Assembly: GCA_023053545.1 (NCBI GenBank) | Contig: JAKZAN010000002.1 | Span: forward strand, 10,040,790 to 10,104,789 | Origin: Lepidurus packardi | Taxonomy: Eukaryota; Arthropoda; Branchiopoda; Notostraca; Triopsidae | Direction of reading: 5' to 3' | Length of the DNA: 64,000 nucleotides | In this document: piece after piece, positions 1 to 13,769 of the stretch | Layout: every line of letters starts with the position of its first letter | Position numbering within the stretch: the stretch's first letter is position 1 | Notes under the pieces: generated by a model | What the model saw: only the letters and a program-made list of their open reading frames with translations | Told to the model about the DNA's origin: nothing | Database searches by the model: none | Made by a program: the position numbers and the translations under genes

Positions 1-3000
1 TCGGCAACAGACAGCGGCTTTCGAAGAAAGAAAACAAAAGTTGTCAAGTTTTTGCCAAACCAATTAAACCTCTTTCTGGAATGATGTGCACTTCACTTCA
101 AACCATTCGTCTTATTTCGCCAGATGTATTTCCAGTCCATGTAGCTTCTAACTTGTCTGTTGCAAACAAGTCACATTGAATATTCGCGAAATATTCACGT
201 TGAGCTATTCGTGAAATGTTTCACCTTAGCTTGCCAAAGCTTTTAGCTAATTTGAAAACGCCATGTCACTCATCCATAAATCCCTACCTCGAAAAAATAA
301 TGTTCTGAAGTACTTTTTTCCCTTGAGATGCTAACAAAGGTGAACATCTCGGCAAGCTTGACAAGAAAAGGGAAACTTTTTGTTCCCCTGACATGCGTTA
401 TTCCGTCTCCCAAGACATAAGAAACTTACAATATCATAAGATCTCTTAGTCTCCAGAAGCCTGTAATCGGAGAAAAAAATTACACGGATCGCACTCGGCA
501 TCATTCAGCGCCGAAATGACAGGGTATGCCGAAATGACAGGTGACAAGAGCCTAAAGCGATAGTTTGATCGTTTGATAGCAATGAACTTTATATCTCGAC
601 TATAAGCGACTCGAATTCAGCGGGTCAAAGCCAAGCCTCGGTTGACTATAAGAAGTCGAACCCATGCACAGAAGTCACGCAACTCTCGAATTTCAGCAAA
701 TTTGATATGTGGTATCCTCTCCTGGGGGTTATACGTCATTTACGCAGCTTCTATACGCTTCTCCGACCTTGAAATAACATATCCATTGTCGTTTTAAATT
801 ACGAGATTAAATCTGTCTTTTCATGACGCATAATTTTCTTAGTAGGGTTTGCCAGCCCACGCGTTTAACAATAAATCATGACTCAAAAGGCCAAACTAAA
901 CTAAAGGAAAGGAAACAGGCTTCTTGTCTTGCTATTCCAACTGAACCCAAGCATATCTACAAGGCGCATTTGAAAGGAACTAGAGCTTCAATGGACTAAA
1001 TTCCGTTTGGCTATAGGCGGGCTCCACTACGACCATGACATTCAATTCGGGGATATAACAAAGCGCCAAAAAGGAAGTCATCGCGGGACCACAGACAACA
1101 AGCTAAGTAAGAGGTTTTTGGTTGATAAATTGCAACCAGCCGTAAAGTCTAATGGCGGTGTCTTTCAGCGTATCAAAATCTTCCAATCTTTACTCTTCCT
1201 CTATGCTTCCTTACACCATAGTGCAAAAAATAAAAAAAATGAACATCTGTCGACAGCTCAAGAAAAAGACGTAAATGACCAGTTACACAAAAAGTACGAG
1301 ACGGGGACACAACGATTTTGCAAAACAAACTGTTTACAAGGCATTTCACGTATACTTATACCACACACACCAGACGTGTCGTAAATTTTACAAACACATT
1401 AACCCTACAAGTGAACGTCTCGAATTCTATTTTGCTTTCCCTTCGCAGCCTTAAGGAATAAGAAATACAAAAAAGAAGACGAAAAAATAGCCTAAAATAT
1501 CTGAACCGGTTTCTTGGGGGGGAGGGGGTGCAAAGCACCAGCACGCGGTTAAAAACTTAACAAACTTGAAGCATCCTATTTCGCACTTTTATCTTGGAAC
1601 AAGCTGAGGAAATCCTTCGCCAACAAACACGTTAACGATTATCTGTTTCTCATGTTTCTTACGGAGAAGACATCCCGCTGGTGAAAGCATCGTTTAAGGG
1701 GGCGGCGGCCCTAGTATTACCCGTAGTTTGAACTGTCGGCCAAAATCGACTATTTTTATGAGAAAGACAAGCCTGCCACAAGGCTCTTCTGGACTTCTTT
1801 CGTTAGCATAATTGCCAAATTTGGTGCAAGGGAAACTGGCCATTGACGGAAGTGGAAAAAGATTCATAGTCCTAGTGTGTGGTCGTATACGGACTTGCAT
1901 GTGACTCCTTAACTTCCTGAGCTAGGCAATTACCATTTCAGCAAGACTACAGCTATACAAAAGCCATGACTATGGACCCCCCACTCCACCACCAAGATCT
2001 TGTGCAAGAGCATACGTGCCACATATAAAAAAATTGAAGAACTCCGGAAGAACTAGGTTAAGGTTCCATGCTGGTGAATGCACAGCATCGCTGCTGGATT
2101 TATATAGGGAAGGGTGAATAAATCATCAACCGTCGTCACATAACCAAATGTTTTCTTAAGGGTTTTTGTCAATACCACCATAGGAGACTTTAAAGGAAGC
2201 AATAAGATTACAATGGAAAAATCCGTTACGAATTTTTTGCTCGGAGTTTGATGCCAGAGACTGATACGGCAAGTTGTTACAAGTTTGCAAAGATTTGCTT
2301 TTGGTTGCATATATCTATCTATATCGACACCCGAAAAGGGGACAAAGGAAAGAGTAAAAGAGCTAAGCAAAAAGAGAAAAAGTTAAGTAAAAAACGGAGC
2401 AATAAAAGACGGAGTCTGATGGTTCTTCTGATGGTTTTTGGCCCTTTGAACAAACGTCCGAGTGTCATTTTTCAAGAAAGAAAGATAGCCAGAGTCTTAT
2501 TGCAGGGTGTGCGGATATTTGTTACAAGGCGTTGGTTGACTCAACCTAAATTTACAGTCACAGATCAGAATAACACACCAATTACTCTTCATTTTAAGCT
2601 TCCATAGCTCAAACGAGCTTGATTGTTCCTAACAGTGCCACATTGATTTCAACTTTTTTTTTCTTTCTTCTTTTTTTAACAAAACTATTAACTCTCTGTT
2701 ACACATAGTTTAGCTTTTTTCATGTTAAAACGCCTAAGGAGAAGTGCACAGTTTATAGGAGACCATGTCAGCCTTTTTTTCTTAACACTTTTCGTTTTCT
2801 TTAACACTTTTAAAACCCCGAACCCAAGCCCCCAATAGACCGTGATGGGTCAACCAGATATAGCCCTTGACGTGCCTACGATATCTAAAAAAAAATAGAA
2901 AAAAAATCGGCTTTTAGTTTTAATAACGAGCCGCGGTTTAGGCGATATTCCTGTATTGAATATCACGTATTTTTTTCTTGATTAGCTCATAGCTTTCGTA

Positions 3001-6000
3001 AGGAATATGAAAAACGATAATAGGAAGGCTTTCAAAAATAATTGGTGGGTCTAAGTAGAGGTGCTGACTTCATTTACGTTGCACAGTACAGAAGCCCGGG
3101 CCTATCGACGCTTTTAGAACCGACCGTTTGCCCATATATATCTTGTGAGCATAAAGGCTACGAACTATATATGGTCAAACGGATGCCAGCTACAACTACA
3201 ACGCTTTCACATTTCCCGGCATGACATCCCTCCGAATTTTTTACTTTATTTTTTAGCGGCCACTTCTCCCAACTCGCATAAAAACAGAGTTATTCTCAAC
3301 GTCCAAAGAGAGGCTTTATCACTTGTCGTACTGCCAACATGGCCATCCACCATTTTCAAGAAAAAAAACCTGCGCGTCACGTTCATTTGCTCTAAGAAAT
3401 ATTCTATTCTGTCCTGTTGGAAACCAATATATTCTTTAAAAAAAAAACTAAGAAAAGGGGAAAAAATGTTGAGCTTTGCTAAGTTTTGCCCCTTTTTCAA
3501 AGTCAGGCTGGTCAGAACGCTAATAAAGGCGTGGCAAGTTTATTCTACTTAGTCAACATGATCATGATTCAGCAAAGTGAGTTTTGCTGGGTGCGTTTTT
3601 GTTGAACTTTTTTTGAATGGTTTTGTTGAACTTTTTTTTTTACTTTTGGTCCCAAGGAGTTGGAGAATTCACGTGGGAAAAACCGGATGATCCAAGCTTG
3701 GGTTAAACGGAATTTAATACCAACACCCCTGTCCATAGTCCAGTCAATGATTCACACAAAAGAAATTACACAGTAACACACATAAGAAGTATGCAACCAA
3801 GTCCAATTCGGCGTGGGTGACAAATAATGTATGCCCATAATAACCTGACGTCATGGCTTTTCGTACGAACTCGAGAGAAACACGTTACAACGTATAGTGT
3901 CAGCCGGTATTTTTAGTGAAAGACGTCGAGAGAGTGAGACAAGGGAATGGGGGGGGGGGGGGAGGTTTCATAAATGCGTGGAGCACATGTTTAGTAAAAT
4001 TAGTCGTCATGCCGGCTGACAAACATAACCAGCACGAGAGGCGGAGTCTACAATTTTTCCTTGGGATTGTTTGTATCTAAATCCGCCTGTGCGATAGTCG
4101 CAAAACTTGATTCATCAATACAAATAAAACGCCTAAAATTAGCTCCGTTCCGAAGCTCCGTTTATACATGCAAAAATATTTGCGCGGGAGGCCGTGTATG
4201 CGTTAAAAAAGGCGGCGCCTGCGCAATCCCGGCGAGACTAAAAAGCAAACTCTTTTGTTGGCCAAAGCCGGAAAACGGAAAGTTTTGGTTTGCATAGGAC
4301 GGTGTCGTGATGGCAATCCAGCCAGTTTCTCTCTGCTCAAGGTATACGGAGTATACCAATTGCCGGTTAAGCAAAGAGGGGCGTATTTAGGTGCTTGGGT
4401 ATATAATGCGTACTACCATCTGGTGCTAAGGCTTAGTCTGTCGAAACGAAAAGCCCGGCAAGCTCTGGCTTACGGACCCAGTGCCAGTCTCCACCTAACT
4501 CAGCAAGTTCGAAGTGGCCTGGTCTGTTCCCTCCTCTATGCACAAAGTGAGTGTGTGCATGTGTGTGTGGCTGTGTCCGGTGCACCCCTCATTAGCGCTG
4601 TTGGGCTAACAACACAGAAAATTGTGAATGCAAAGACCCGCTTTCAGATATCTCGGCTGTCAGTCTCGTGGCTGTGTTTTAAATCCGAGACCTTTGCAAG
4701 ACCCGGTCATTGGCCAACAACACGGTTGAGGACCGCTACTTTTTCTTACGTAAAGGTGTTTACCGACCATAACGCAATAACGATGTTGTTGTCGGAAATG
4801 TCCTAGTAACCTTAACAGTGTTCACGTTCGTTATACCCGTACTTTTTCCTTCCCAAAGAGCTCCCAGCAAAGTGTTTTCTCCAAGGAACGCCGGAATAAA
4901 AAAAAAAGGAAAAACGGGACTTGGCCTAAGAAAAAATTGGCGCTTGGCTCCAAACCAAACAATTAATTCCGTGGCCGCGCAACACTGTTGGAAACCTGCA
5001 AAAGCCAAGGATTTTTGGCACTGCTTACACATACAACACACTCACACGCATACAACTTACAAGATCCTGCTGCTCCGAACAGTTTATTCTAGGCGAAGTA
5101 TACGCGACACGCGGATTACAAAACTGTGGATTATTGGCTACCGGTGTTTATAGTTTAGTATTTACAGGTAAGCTAGAAAAACAGCCAATATTGCAGTATG
5201 CAAACTAGCAAGCTGGTCTGTGTCTTTGTGAATGATTCAACGTCAGAGTTTTCTATACGTAAGCTTTAGGGGGCTGGCAACCTGCCGGAGTTCAACTTAT
5301 GAGAGACGAGATTTACCATATCCCGTCACTTGAGGCAAACCGATTTATTAGAACTTGAGTGTGCTAAAGAGTCTAAGAACGCCTATTTTGGATTTCTTTT
5401 TTTTATCTTATTCCCCCCCCCCATTTCTTGGTATTTTTAAGAGCTAATTTTAAGCTCACAAGGTTCTCAAAAACGTGACTAACTGCCCAATCCGGCAAAC
5501 TGACCTCAAAATATTTTGACGCTTTGGAATCCACGAGGTGGCGGCGCTTGGAGTTCAAGCGTCCCTTACGAAATAACCGTGAAGATAATAGACAACTTTG
5601 CGCACGCTTCTCGAATTTCTATCCTTAAGCCAGCGTGTTTAATGATAGGTCAATCCGATCTTCTCTCTTTTTTTCACGAAGTCTTCTTCTGTCTGTCAAA
5701 CTGGCTCCTATTCGTTGTTGCGTCTTGTGTCCTATGCATCTAGAATTCCGTAGAATCCATACGCACGCACAAATAAGGTACGAAAAAGAAACTCCACTAC
5801 TTGAGACACTGAACGACAAGACGCCAACCCAGTCTATATGTGCTTCAAATCCTTCTTTATTAGATGAAGCGATCCAAACGTGCGCCTGGCCGCCTTAGAA
5901 ATCCGTTCCATTTCGAAAATAAAGAGCTGAAGAATTTTCTTTGTTGAACGATGGATCTAGTTCATCCTGTCTGTCTAGCAAAATTGTATCCTGCATACAT

Positions 6001-8826
6001 TCGAAACATAAACACTTAACAAGGAAAAGTGTTGAACTAAGCAATGTCGGCGCTATTCAAGTTTCACGAACGTGAATCCATGTCAAAAGTCGAGACACGT
6101 TCATGTTGGCATGGTTCAAACGCAACTTCCGTTTTGCTGCTTTTGTTTCAACCAACAACGTCAATCCACGCCCTTCTCACTAGAGATGCTGAGTCAGGCT
6201 AATGAAAAGTTGGCGTGGGAAAACAATTAATAGCTTTTCTATCAGGAACTAAAACTATCAACCTCCATTGCCCGCACCGCAGCTCATCACAAAAGGGAAT
6301 GGACACCAGAAAGGTTTTTTTTCTCCCTTTCTCTCTAAAGGTTTGCACGCTTTCAGCTGCTTGCAAAGATGCAGGCTATTCATCCCAAAGCTTAGACACC
6401 ATGCACCTGGCACTTTTTTCTTTTTTACATAGTTCTAACCCATACCGCCGAGCCTTATTAGTTCTTATAGGCAAGCAAAGGTCGTGACTTCCTTGCTGGG
6501 CGCGCTGAAAAGCTTGGGAAGAGAGAAAACCGTTCTGCGCCAACTCCTCTTGTTGTTCTATATGCGCTTAGAAAAGACCTCACAGAGACACATAAAAAAC
6601 TTAATCCCTTTTACTGAAAAATAAATTAGAAAATAGGACTCTGCGCAAGAAAAGCTTTTTACCTGCTCTAACTATATTTCGTTCTGTTCCCCGCCCTAAT
6701 TATTTAATTTATTTCCACATAATTATGCGGGTTTCTTTACATGACAATCTGAATTCTTGTTTCGTGCCGTCGCGGTAAGCGTTTTACTTCCCTAATCTTC
6801 AAATTACTTGACAAATCTAATATTCGCCGATGCCCATGACGGCGGCTGCATCGAAAGAAACTGATAGCGTGCGGAGACTTGTTTGGTTCGTTCGGACTCT
6901 CAGGTTCTCGATAAAAAAGCATAGTTTTATCTCTTTGGAGGTTTCGAATGGCTTCTTTCCTGTTCTGTGACGGGAGTTATGTTTTCATATCGATCCGGGG
7001 ACCATAAAACTTGGGCGATTAGCGTCAATAAGTCGACAGGGTTGGGTTTACGATCTGCAATATATAATCCAACCAACGTATAATATCTAGCACTCGCAAT
7101 CTCGGCCAGCGGAGCACGAAAGCTTTTACTATTGCTGTCTTCTGGAGGATTGCTAGGATCGCACGGACAATAGACCGAGAACTAAAACATGCAAAACAAG
7201 CATTGGAAGTGAAAGTCCGAAACTCGGGTAGTATTCAAGTTCGGTTGTTACAGCCTGAATGTGAATTCGATCAATCAGACTGTATCAACGAACTATTGTG
7301 GTTCCACCAGCTATAAAGCAATCGTGTTATTGTATGACTGGACACTAAGGGGAAAGGGAAACCCAGCAGCTGCATTGCAAGGACCATTATTACCCCAATA
7401 CTGAAGTCTTACTATTACTATGTTCCGAAAAACGTAGTACGAAGTTATAGACTGATGTTGTCCATAAATCTAACAACACAATAGAGTCTTTCTGACGAGC
7501 GTTAAGGAGCCACTCGAACACGATATCTATGCGAGCTCTTGGACAAGTTAAGAAAGGCAACAACAACGTTAGTATTATATCGTTTTTTAGGGGTACTTTG
7601 GTAGCCACGAAAAACGGACATCATCTATCTTCTAACCCCGTTCCATACATAATAGTATCACGACTCTTATTTCCCTGAGCCAAGTATTGATCCTGGCAAG
7701 CTACACATACACTCTATTTTCCAACTCCGACAGCGTCCCACTGCAACAAACACTGTGGTCCTTCGCATGACAACTCGCAGCGACTTTTTTTGTCTTTTAA
7801 CTCTAAGTGAAAGAGCATTTTAATCTTTTTACTATTTCCAAGCATGCCTTACTCTAATTTTACGGCCAGACATGAACAGCTCTACCAGGCAGCTCGGCAA
7901 GCCTTCCGGCAAACAATGAGCAAGAAGCTAAACTGTGCCACGCAAATATTACATCCGTACGTTAGTAACATGAGAGAGAGAAAGCAAAATCGTAGCTAAT
8001 TTGAATGTAGACGTGATAGGATCTCAACCTGGAACGCCACAGGTGTGTCTGACGGATACACACCTTCGTTTTTTTCTTTTTCCCGTTGTAGAATATTCGC
8101 ATACTTTCCTGGGACATGATCAAACCTTTTTTCTTTCATTCATTTTTTTGAAAGAGAAACAGATAGTCCATAAGACAGGTACTAAGTGCGCATTCCCTAG
8201 GTAGGAAATCAGTCGAAGAATTGACAAGTGAACCTTGAAAAAGTTTTAAAACGTAATCTGTGGAAATGGTGGCCAGCCTTTAACTGAACGGGCGTAAATG
8301 GAAGGGCTTTAGCTTAGTGGTCAATCCAGCCTTAGTTGTGTTAACGACTGTCTGGTCTAGGAAGTAAACAACGAGATCATGTTTACACTACCAAATTACT
8401 CTCAACATTTTTATAAGCCTCCCAAAAAGCGAGCTGTACCAGCATCCTGAGTCTTGCCAGTCCCACGCTTTGGCATTCTTGGCTAAACATCCCAACTTTA
8501 TTTCCTTTCGACTTCCAGATTTAACCATCACTATATACCCCATGAGCTTTATAAAACGGCATGTTTCATTACCGCACACGTCAAAAGACAGGTTGGGCGG
8601 CTGTCAAAAGTTCTAAGGTTACACTCTTCTGCACAAAAATGCGATTTGCATAAAATGAATTCACTTTACAGCAAGCCTTCTTTGTGTGTGTGCTTTACAG
8701 CATGCTAAGCAGATTCAACCAGTATAAGCCGTAACAGTTGCAAATTTCATTCTAATGTGTCGACGCTTTATTTTTTTATTTCCTCCTATAGATAGCGGTG
8801 ACCTCGTCGCCAAGGGGAACGAAATC
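1..8826. other. Long gene-free stretch upstream of the LRR gene
   Basis: No protein family was recognised on either strand. Open frames reach at most about 180 codons (4255-4806) and many begin at non-ATG codons; none shows a domain, a splice pattern or a signal peptide I trust. The stretch holds homopolymer runs (14 G at 3949-3962, a C run near 5410) and GT/AC-rich patches near 4550 and 5040. The last part, up to about 8790, ends in a pyrimidine tract plus AG that looks like a 5'-UTR intron acceptor of the next gene, so some of this DNA is probably its leader intron and regulatory region. Confidence 0.6.
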
Positions 8827-11606
8827 ATGCTGAAGAATCGGCATAGTTGTCTGCTCGTTGCCCTGCTTTTAATAGCCGCTGCTGGGTTTCAGCAAACAAA
8901 TGCCAACAACCAAGTTGCCGGAAAAAAGCTACGATCGGTCTACGAATACCAGCAACGACGACCGTCCGTTATGGTCCACGACCAAGAGTCGGAGCCCGAG
9001 TTGATTGCGGGAAATTTGCAAAATTTCGAGAATGTGTGCGACGTACAAAATCCCGTAACTATGTACTGCTACTGCGACAGTTTGGAGCCTAAAGATGCCA
9101 TCACTGCCACTTGCTGGCTGTTTAGCGAGACCCGGGTGGAAGATGTGCTCTGGGAAAGTTTTCGTTCACAACCGCATTTAACTGAACTGCACATTGGATT
9201 GCGAGAGCATGGTCATCTCGAGTTCATTCCAACTAAAGCGCTGGCGCACCTTCCCAAATTAGAGACCGCGGACGTGAAATATGCCAACATTAGCGTGGTG
9301 GGCGCGTTCGCCTTTGCCAATTTGAGCAAGCTACAGGATCTTAGCCTCATTCATAACCAGATTCTAACGTTAGAACCTCAAGCCTTTGCTGACCTCGTCA
9401 TGCTGAAGGTTCTTACCTTGTCGTGGAATAACATTAGCGAGATTAACCGCCAAGTGTTCGTCAATCTTCCGCGCTTGAACGAACTCCATTTGGACGAAAA
9501 CAAGATTACTATATTGCATGATGGTGCCTTCCGTGACTTGGAAGAGCTCGAAGAACTTTATATGTACAATAACCAAATTGGGGTCATTACGGGCGATACG
9601 TTCATTGGACTGAAGAGTTTGCGAAAACTAGACTTGCATAACAACCTCATTCAGATATTGGGCGATTTCACTTTCGTTGAAGTCCCTGAACTCGTCGAGA
9701 TAGACCTGCAAGGAAATCGCATTCAATACGTCAGAGATAATGCCTTATTTGGCTTGGAAAAACTGGAAACCATTCATTTGCAAAAAAACAACCTGGTTCA
9801 GTTGGGCGAAATGATTTTTGAATCCACTCGGAATTTACGCTACATTGACTTGCGAAACAACCGGCTGGATACCTTGGCTGAAGAAACATGGACCCCGCTG
9901 TGGAAAAACCTGTCTGCCTTTGTACAAATTGGACTTGAAAGTAAGTTAGCAAACAAAGCTTTAGGTTAAGAAAATAACTGGTCCATAAATAATCGAGCTT
10001 GTCATACGATGCCGAAAACGCCTTGCATATTATTGTTTAGGTTAGGCATCGCTTGGAAATTTTAAGATCCACTAAGCAGTATTTAAGACTATAAATGACG
10101 GCTTTCAACTTACATTGCGCGACTTCACCGCTATGTTGACTATGCTGTTAGAGCTTGTTGTTGTTGGCATGAGCATGAGATTGAGGCAGGATAAAAGTGG
10201 CTCAAGATACATTGCAAAAAACCCAGCTGCTCGGTAATTTGCACATTGCAGATGCTGCAAAATTTCTAGTTTGGCATTGCAGCGTAACTTCACTTCTCAA
10301 TTTAGCTTAGCAGTTTCCCCGGATATGCACGTTTTGTAAACTCCGTTTGCATGCACGTAAAATGATTTAACCGGATTCTCATTTCTTCTGAAAAGGCGCG
10401 CCACCTAATGGGTTATTGTTAAAGCGCTTTGTGCTAAGAGCCATCTAGGGCAACGAAACATAGCTAAACTGGCGGCCAGACCGGATTCCTTAAAAAAAGT
10501 TAAATGATGTAGGCTTTCGCCTATTGTCGTGTCTTGTATTCTTTGGTTCTCTATTCATTCATATCATTTAGTTTAGAACAGAACGGCGGGAATGGTGAGG
10601 ATTGCAATGAGGGGGGGGGGGGGGGGGGCGATGTTAAGGGTTACGGACTCCTTTTTGTCCTTATATTTTTTGTCATTTTATCCTAATGGCTAAAACATAC
10701 AATATGGAAAGGAGGGGAAATAGATGCCCCTCCATTTCTTTATATTCAGTTCATAATGTGATACCAATAATGCATAATTATTTCATAATGTGAAGTACGC
10801 CTGTCATTCTGTTAGTATCACTATACCTCAGGAATAATAAATCATTCCGTATTGACCGCCAATACTGAATTAGTATTCCTATATCCCGCAGCATTTACGT
10901 CACATAATATCTTCCAATCATAAAAGCTTATTTGGTGGCGCTACATTTGCTTGACTTGAATTACAACCACGATTTACGTTGTGAATACTAATGTTGTGAA
11001 ATACCTTGCAAAACAATCCACAGTAATATTTTTTAACAATTCGCAGACAACAACTTCTTCTGTGACTGCCGTGTTTATTGGATGGTTCGCCTGTACAATG
11101 AGACCACGAACAATATTTTGAAACATGCGCTCGGAAGTTTAACCTGCGATGACAGTAGCAATTTTATCGAAGCAGTATCCAATCTTTCATCTGCGTGTCT
11201 GCCAAAGCCTTCCTCTACCGAAGTTCCTACGCATGCTGAACTGCCAACTACTACTAGTACTGGTAAACCTCGTAAATTTATCCGAACAAGAACCCCACCC
11301 ATGTCGAAAGCCACCACAGAAGCTCCTTTAGTCTTGACGCGCATTGTTGAAGAAGATGTAATCAAGGCAAGTAAGAGTCAACATGAGAACCACATCAACC
11401 CAGAACAACATGACCAACACGTAACAAAAAACGATCCTACCGAAAAATCGCATAGCATTCTTCCTACCAAGAATTCTGTTCCTGTCTGGGAACAAATAGC
11501 ACCACGTAATCGGAGTTCCTGCCCAGTACAACCAGCCTGGTTACTCCTCGCTATGATGTTCTTCCCATGGATGCTGCTGCATTTACACTTAAAGCGCACG
11601 TTGTAA
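8827..11606 (+). CDS. Connectin-like leucine-rich-repeat cell-surface protein
   Basis: Two coding exons, 8827-9940 and 11047-11606, joined across a 1106-bp intron in phase 1, give 557 residues. The chosen ATG follows a likely 5'-UTR acceptor at 8790 and opens a signal peptide (MLKNRHSCLLVALLLIAAAG). A cysteine-rich N-terminal cap (CDVQ...YCYCDS...TCW) is followed by about nine or ten LRRs of the LxxLxLxxNxI type. The C-terminal cap, FFCDCRVYWMVRLY, is split by the intron and confirms the join. After a Thr/Ser/Pro-rich stalk the protein ends in a hydrophobic stretch (PAWLLLAMMFFPWMLLH), suggesting a GPI signal or a membrane anchor. Arthropod connectin, a homophilic adhesion protein of muscles and neurons, has this layout; other LRR adhesion proteins are possible. 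Confidence 0.85.
10611..10628 (+). repeat. 18-base G run
   Basis: Homopolymer in the intron of the LRR gene. Similar G tracts lie at 3949-3962 and at 20116-20146 (interrupted, inside an Rh-B intron). Confidence 0.85.
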
Positions 11607-13603
11607 ATAATTCGATCTCACTAGTCGTGCCTTTCGCATTTGATGGGTATTCGGTGGATTTTGCTGTGATGTTACGTCGCAACCAGGAGTTTTTTGGGTC
11701 AAGCTTCGACCTCGACGCTGTAATATAGTCAATTCCAAGAAACATAACTGCTATGTCAGTTAACGCTTTTTTCTTTCTCTGTCTCTTGTGACTTCCAATC
11801 CAAAACACTTAGTAAAACATATTTATGACCTTCAATTTGTCCCGAAGAAAATAAAATTTTCGGTCTCAAGTTTCTTCTGTTTATTAATATAATGTAGACT
11901 TTTAGCAAGTGTTCAACGTCCTTATTTACATGTACATATGATAATAATAATAACATGGTAATGAGTCATTTCGCAACTTCTTGATGCATATTCACGACAA
12001 GCCTCCGAATGCGTAATCACGTGCTTGTCCCTGCTTTCCGTACCTCTTACTAAATATGTCTCGCATGAAACCAGCTAAGCAAAGCATGAGGACCGTGCTA
12101 TGCTTGGAAATATATAACACTATATTAGCCATTAATTGGACATAGGACAAAAGTTAGTATGAAAACTCGAAAAAACTGCGTAATAAGTGGAAGGAAAAAT
12201 CTCTGGTTTAACCAATCAGAGCTTGACGAATTGATGTCGATTCAAGCTCGATCACTTTGAATGAGAACGGTCATCGATTTAACGTAATACGTTTTTAATG
12301 ATAGATCGCTGACTTTCATGTCACTCTTCTAGCCACTTTCCTGGTTAAGCTGGCGAGCCTCCCACTCCGCCCATGTTCATCCTACACCTCATTAGCTTGG
12401 GCTCAAGGAGGTCAAACTAACCAGACTGTTAGCTAAAAAAATAGCCACGTAGTATAGACTCGGAGTCCCTATACCTATGTACGAAAAACAAAATCTTATT
12501 TTCTTGTGAGCAGTGGCTAGTCAATAGCATGTAATAATAAACCCAGATTCTTATCAGCAAATCCTGAATCCTTAATATATATGCTCACCCTGAGTCAAGG
12601 ATATTAAAGGTGTAAACAACATAAAAAGCTAGAAAGGGGAGAAGTCTTCGTCACAACTGCTCTTGCATACTTAAACATTTGATTTTGCTTTCCTTTGGTT
12701 ACTAATGAGTAAAGGTTGCGGTATCTCTTAATAAGCGAAAAAGGTAAACAACAGGGTTCAGGTATATACATAAACTGTTCACCATATCCTTGTTCACCAT
12801 TGCGCTATAGTCATTATTGTTGCGTTCGAAGCATACTTTATTAATTTCACTCTAGCAACCCCAACACCGTGTCACTTCGTATCGCAGTATAAAGGTTTAC
12901 AAAACCTTTGTAAACTAAAATCGAAGCTTTTACTTCATACTTTATTAATTTAATTCTCGTAACCCCAACACCATGTCACTTTGTATCACAGTATAAAGGT
13001 TTACAAAACCTTAATAAACCTTTATAATCTGCTTCGTATTGCCAGCGTCGGGGGTCCCCCAGCATTACTCCTCGATTAAAGCAATACCGAGGTGCTAATA
13101 GTTTCCAGAAGTTGCCGGGTCTAAGCTTGGCTTATATACCAAAGCAGCTACTACGTAAAAGTAAAACGCCACATTATACAAGGCGACTTTATAGTGACAA
13201 AACTGAAGCTTGATTTGCATAGCAAAACAAGTTCTAACCGGGAAACTCGTATCGTGTCTTCCGTACGAGCACTCTTCGCGAGTACATGTCGTACTACGTC
13301 TTGTCATACGTTCAAGGTAAGGGTGAACAGATTTAGGCCCATTTTGTGACTTTTTACTTTAGAACCATGATCGAGCTCAGCGACAGGCCCCCTTAATGAT
13401 GTAAGCAATAGTCCTTTTTTATATTCATCGTGTACGATGCATGTAGGTGACAGAATAGTACCGGCCTCTTATTTTCCACCCGCCCCGCACGCACCTCTCC
13501 ATTCACACCTCGGATTGGTCAATCTCCTGCCAAATTTCGTGGGCTTGGCGCCAGTATCCACATTTGTCATTCTACAGAGGCAACGGTAAGTGACTAGCAA
13601 CTT
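11607..13603. other. Intergenic, AT-rich
   Basis: No coding region recognised. It contains the 3' flank of the LRR gene, an ATA/ATT microsatellite near 11940 and the 104-bp tandem duplication listed separately. Confidence 0.6.
12832..13021. repeat. Imperfect tandem duplication, period 104 bp, ending in a palindrome
   Basis: Two copies begin with CATACTTTATTAATTT at 12832 and 12936. They share a core containing CCCCAACACC and then GTATAAAGGTTTACAAAACC. Several point differences show the duplication is not very recent. Each copy ends in a short inverted repeat (AAAGGTTT, spacer ACA, then AAACCTTT in the first copy). Function unknown. Confidence 0.8.
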
Positions 13604-13613
13604 TATATATAAA
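13604..13613 (+). promoter_or_regulatory. Probable TATA box of the first Rh gene
   Basis: TATATATAAA lies 166 bp before the ATG of exon 1a. An initiator-like GTCAGA sits about 33 bp downstream, near 13636, and a GTGGGC/GCCCAC palindrome lies between them. The spacing fits an RNA polymerase II core promoter. Confidence 0.5.
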
Positions 13614-13769
13614 GGTGGGCTTGCCCACTAGTGGGGTCAGAAAGTCACAAAAAACTGAACGAAGTAGTGCTTACTTATGTACCAAAAAAATACACAGTAA
13701 GTAAAGACAAGCTCGTAACGTTTTTCTTAGTCTAATTTTACCGATCATTGGTGCGCATAGGTTGCAGCA

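Noticed and set aside
2248..2607. 119-codon open frame rich in Lys and Arg
   Set aside because: The composition follows A-rich DNA; TTG-type start; no family features.
4255..4806. 183-codon open frame
   Set aside because: Starts at TTG rather than ATG, has no recognisable domain, and overlaps other open frames; most likely chance.
8301..8360. tRNA-like A-box (TAGCTTAGTGGTC)
   Set aside because: No matching B-box (GGTTCRANNCC) or acceptor stem could be found downstream.
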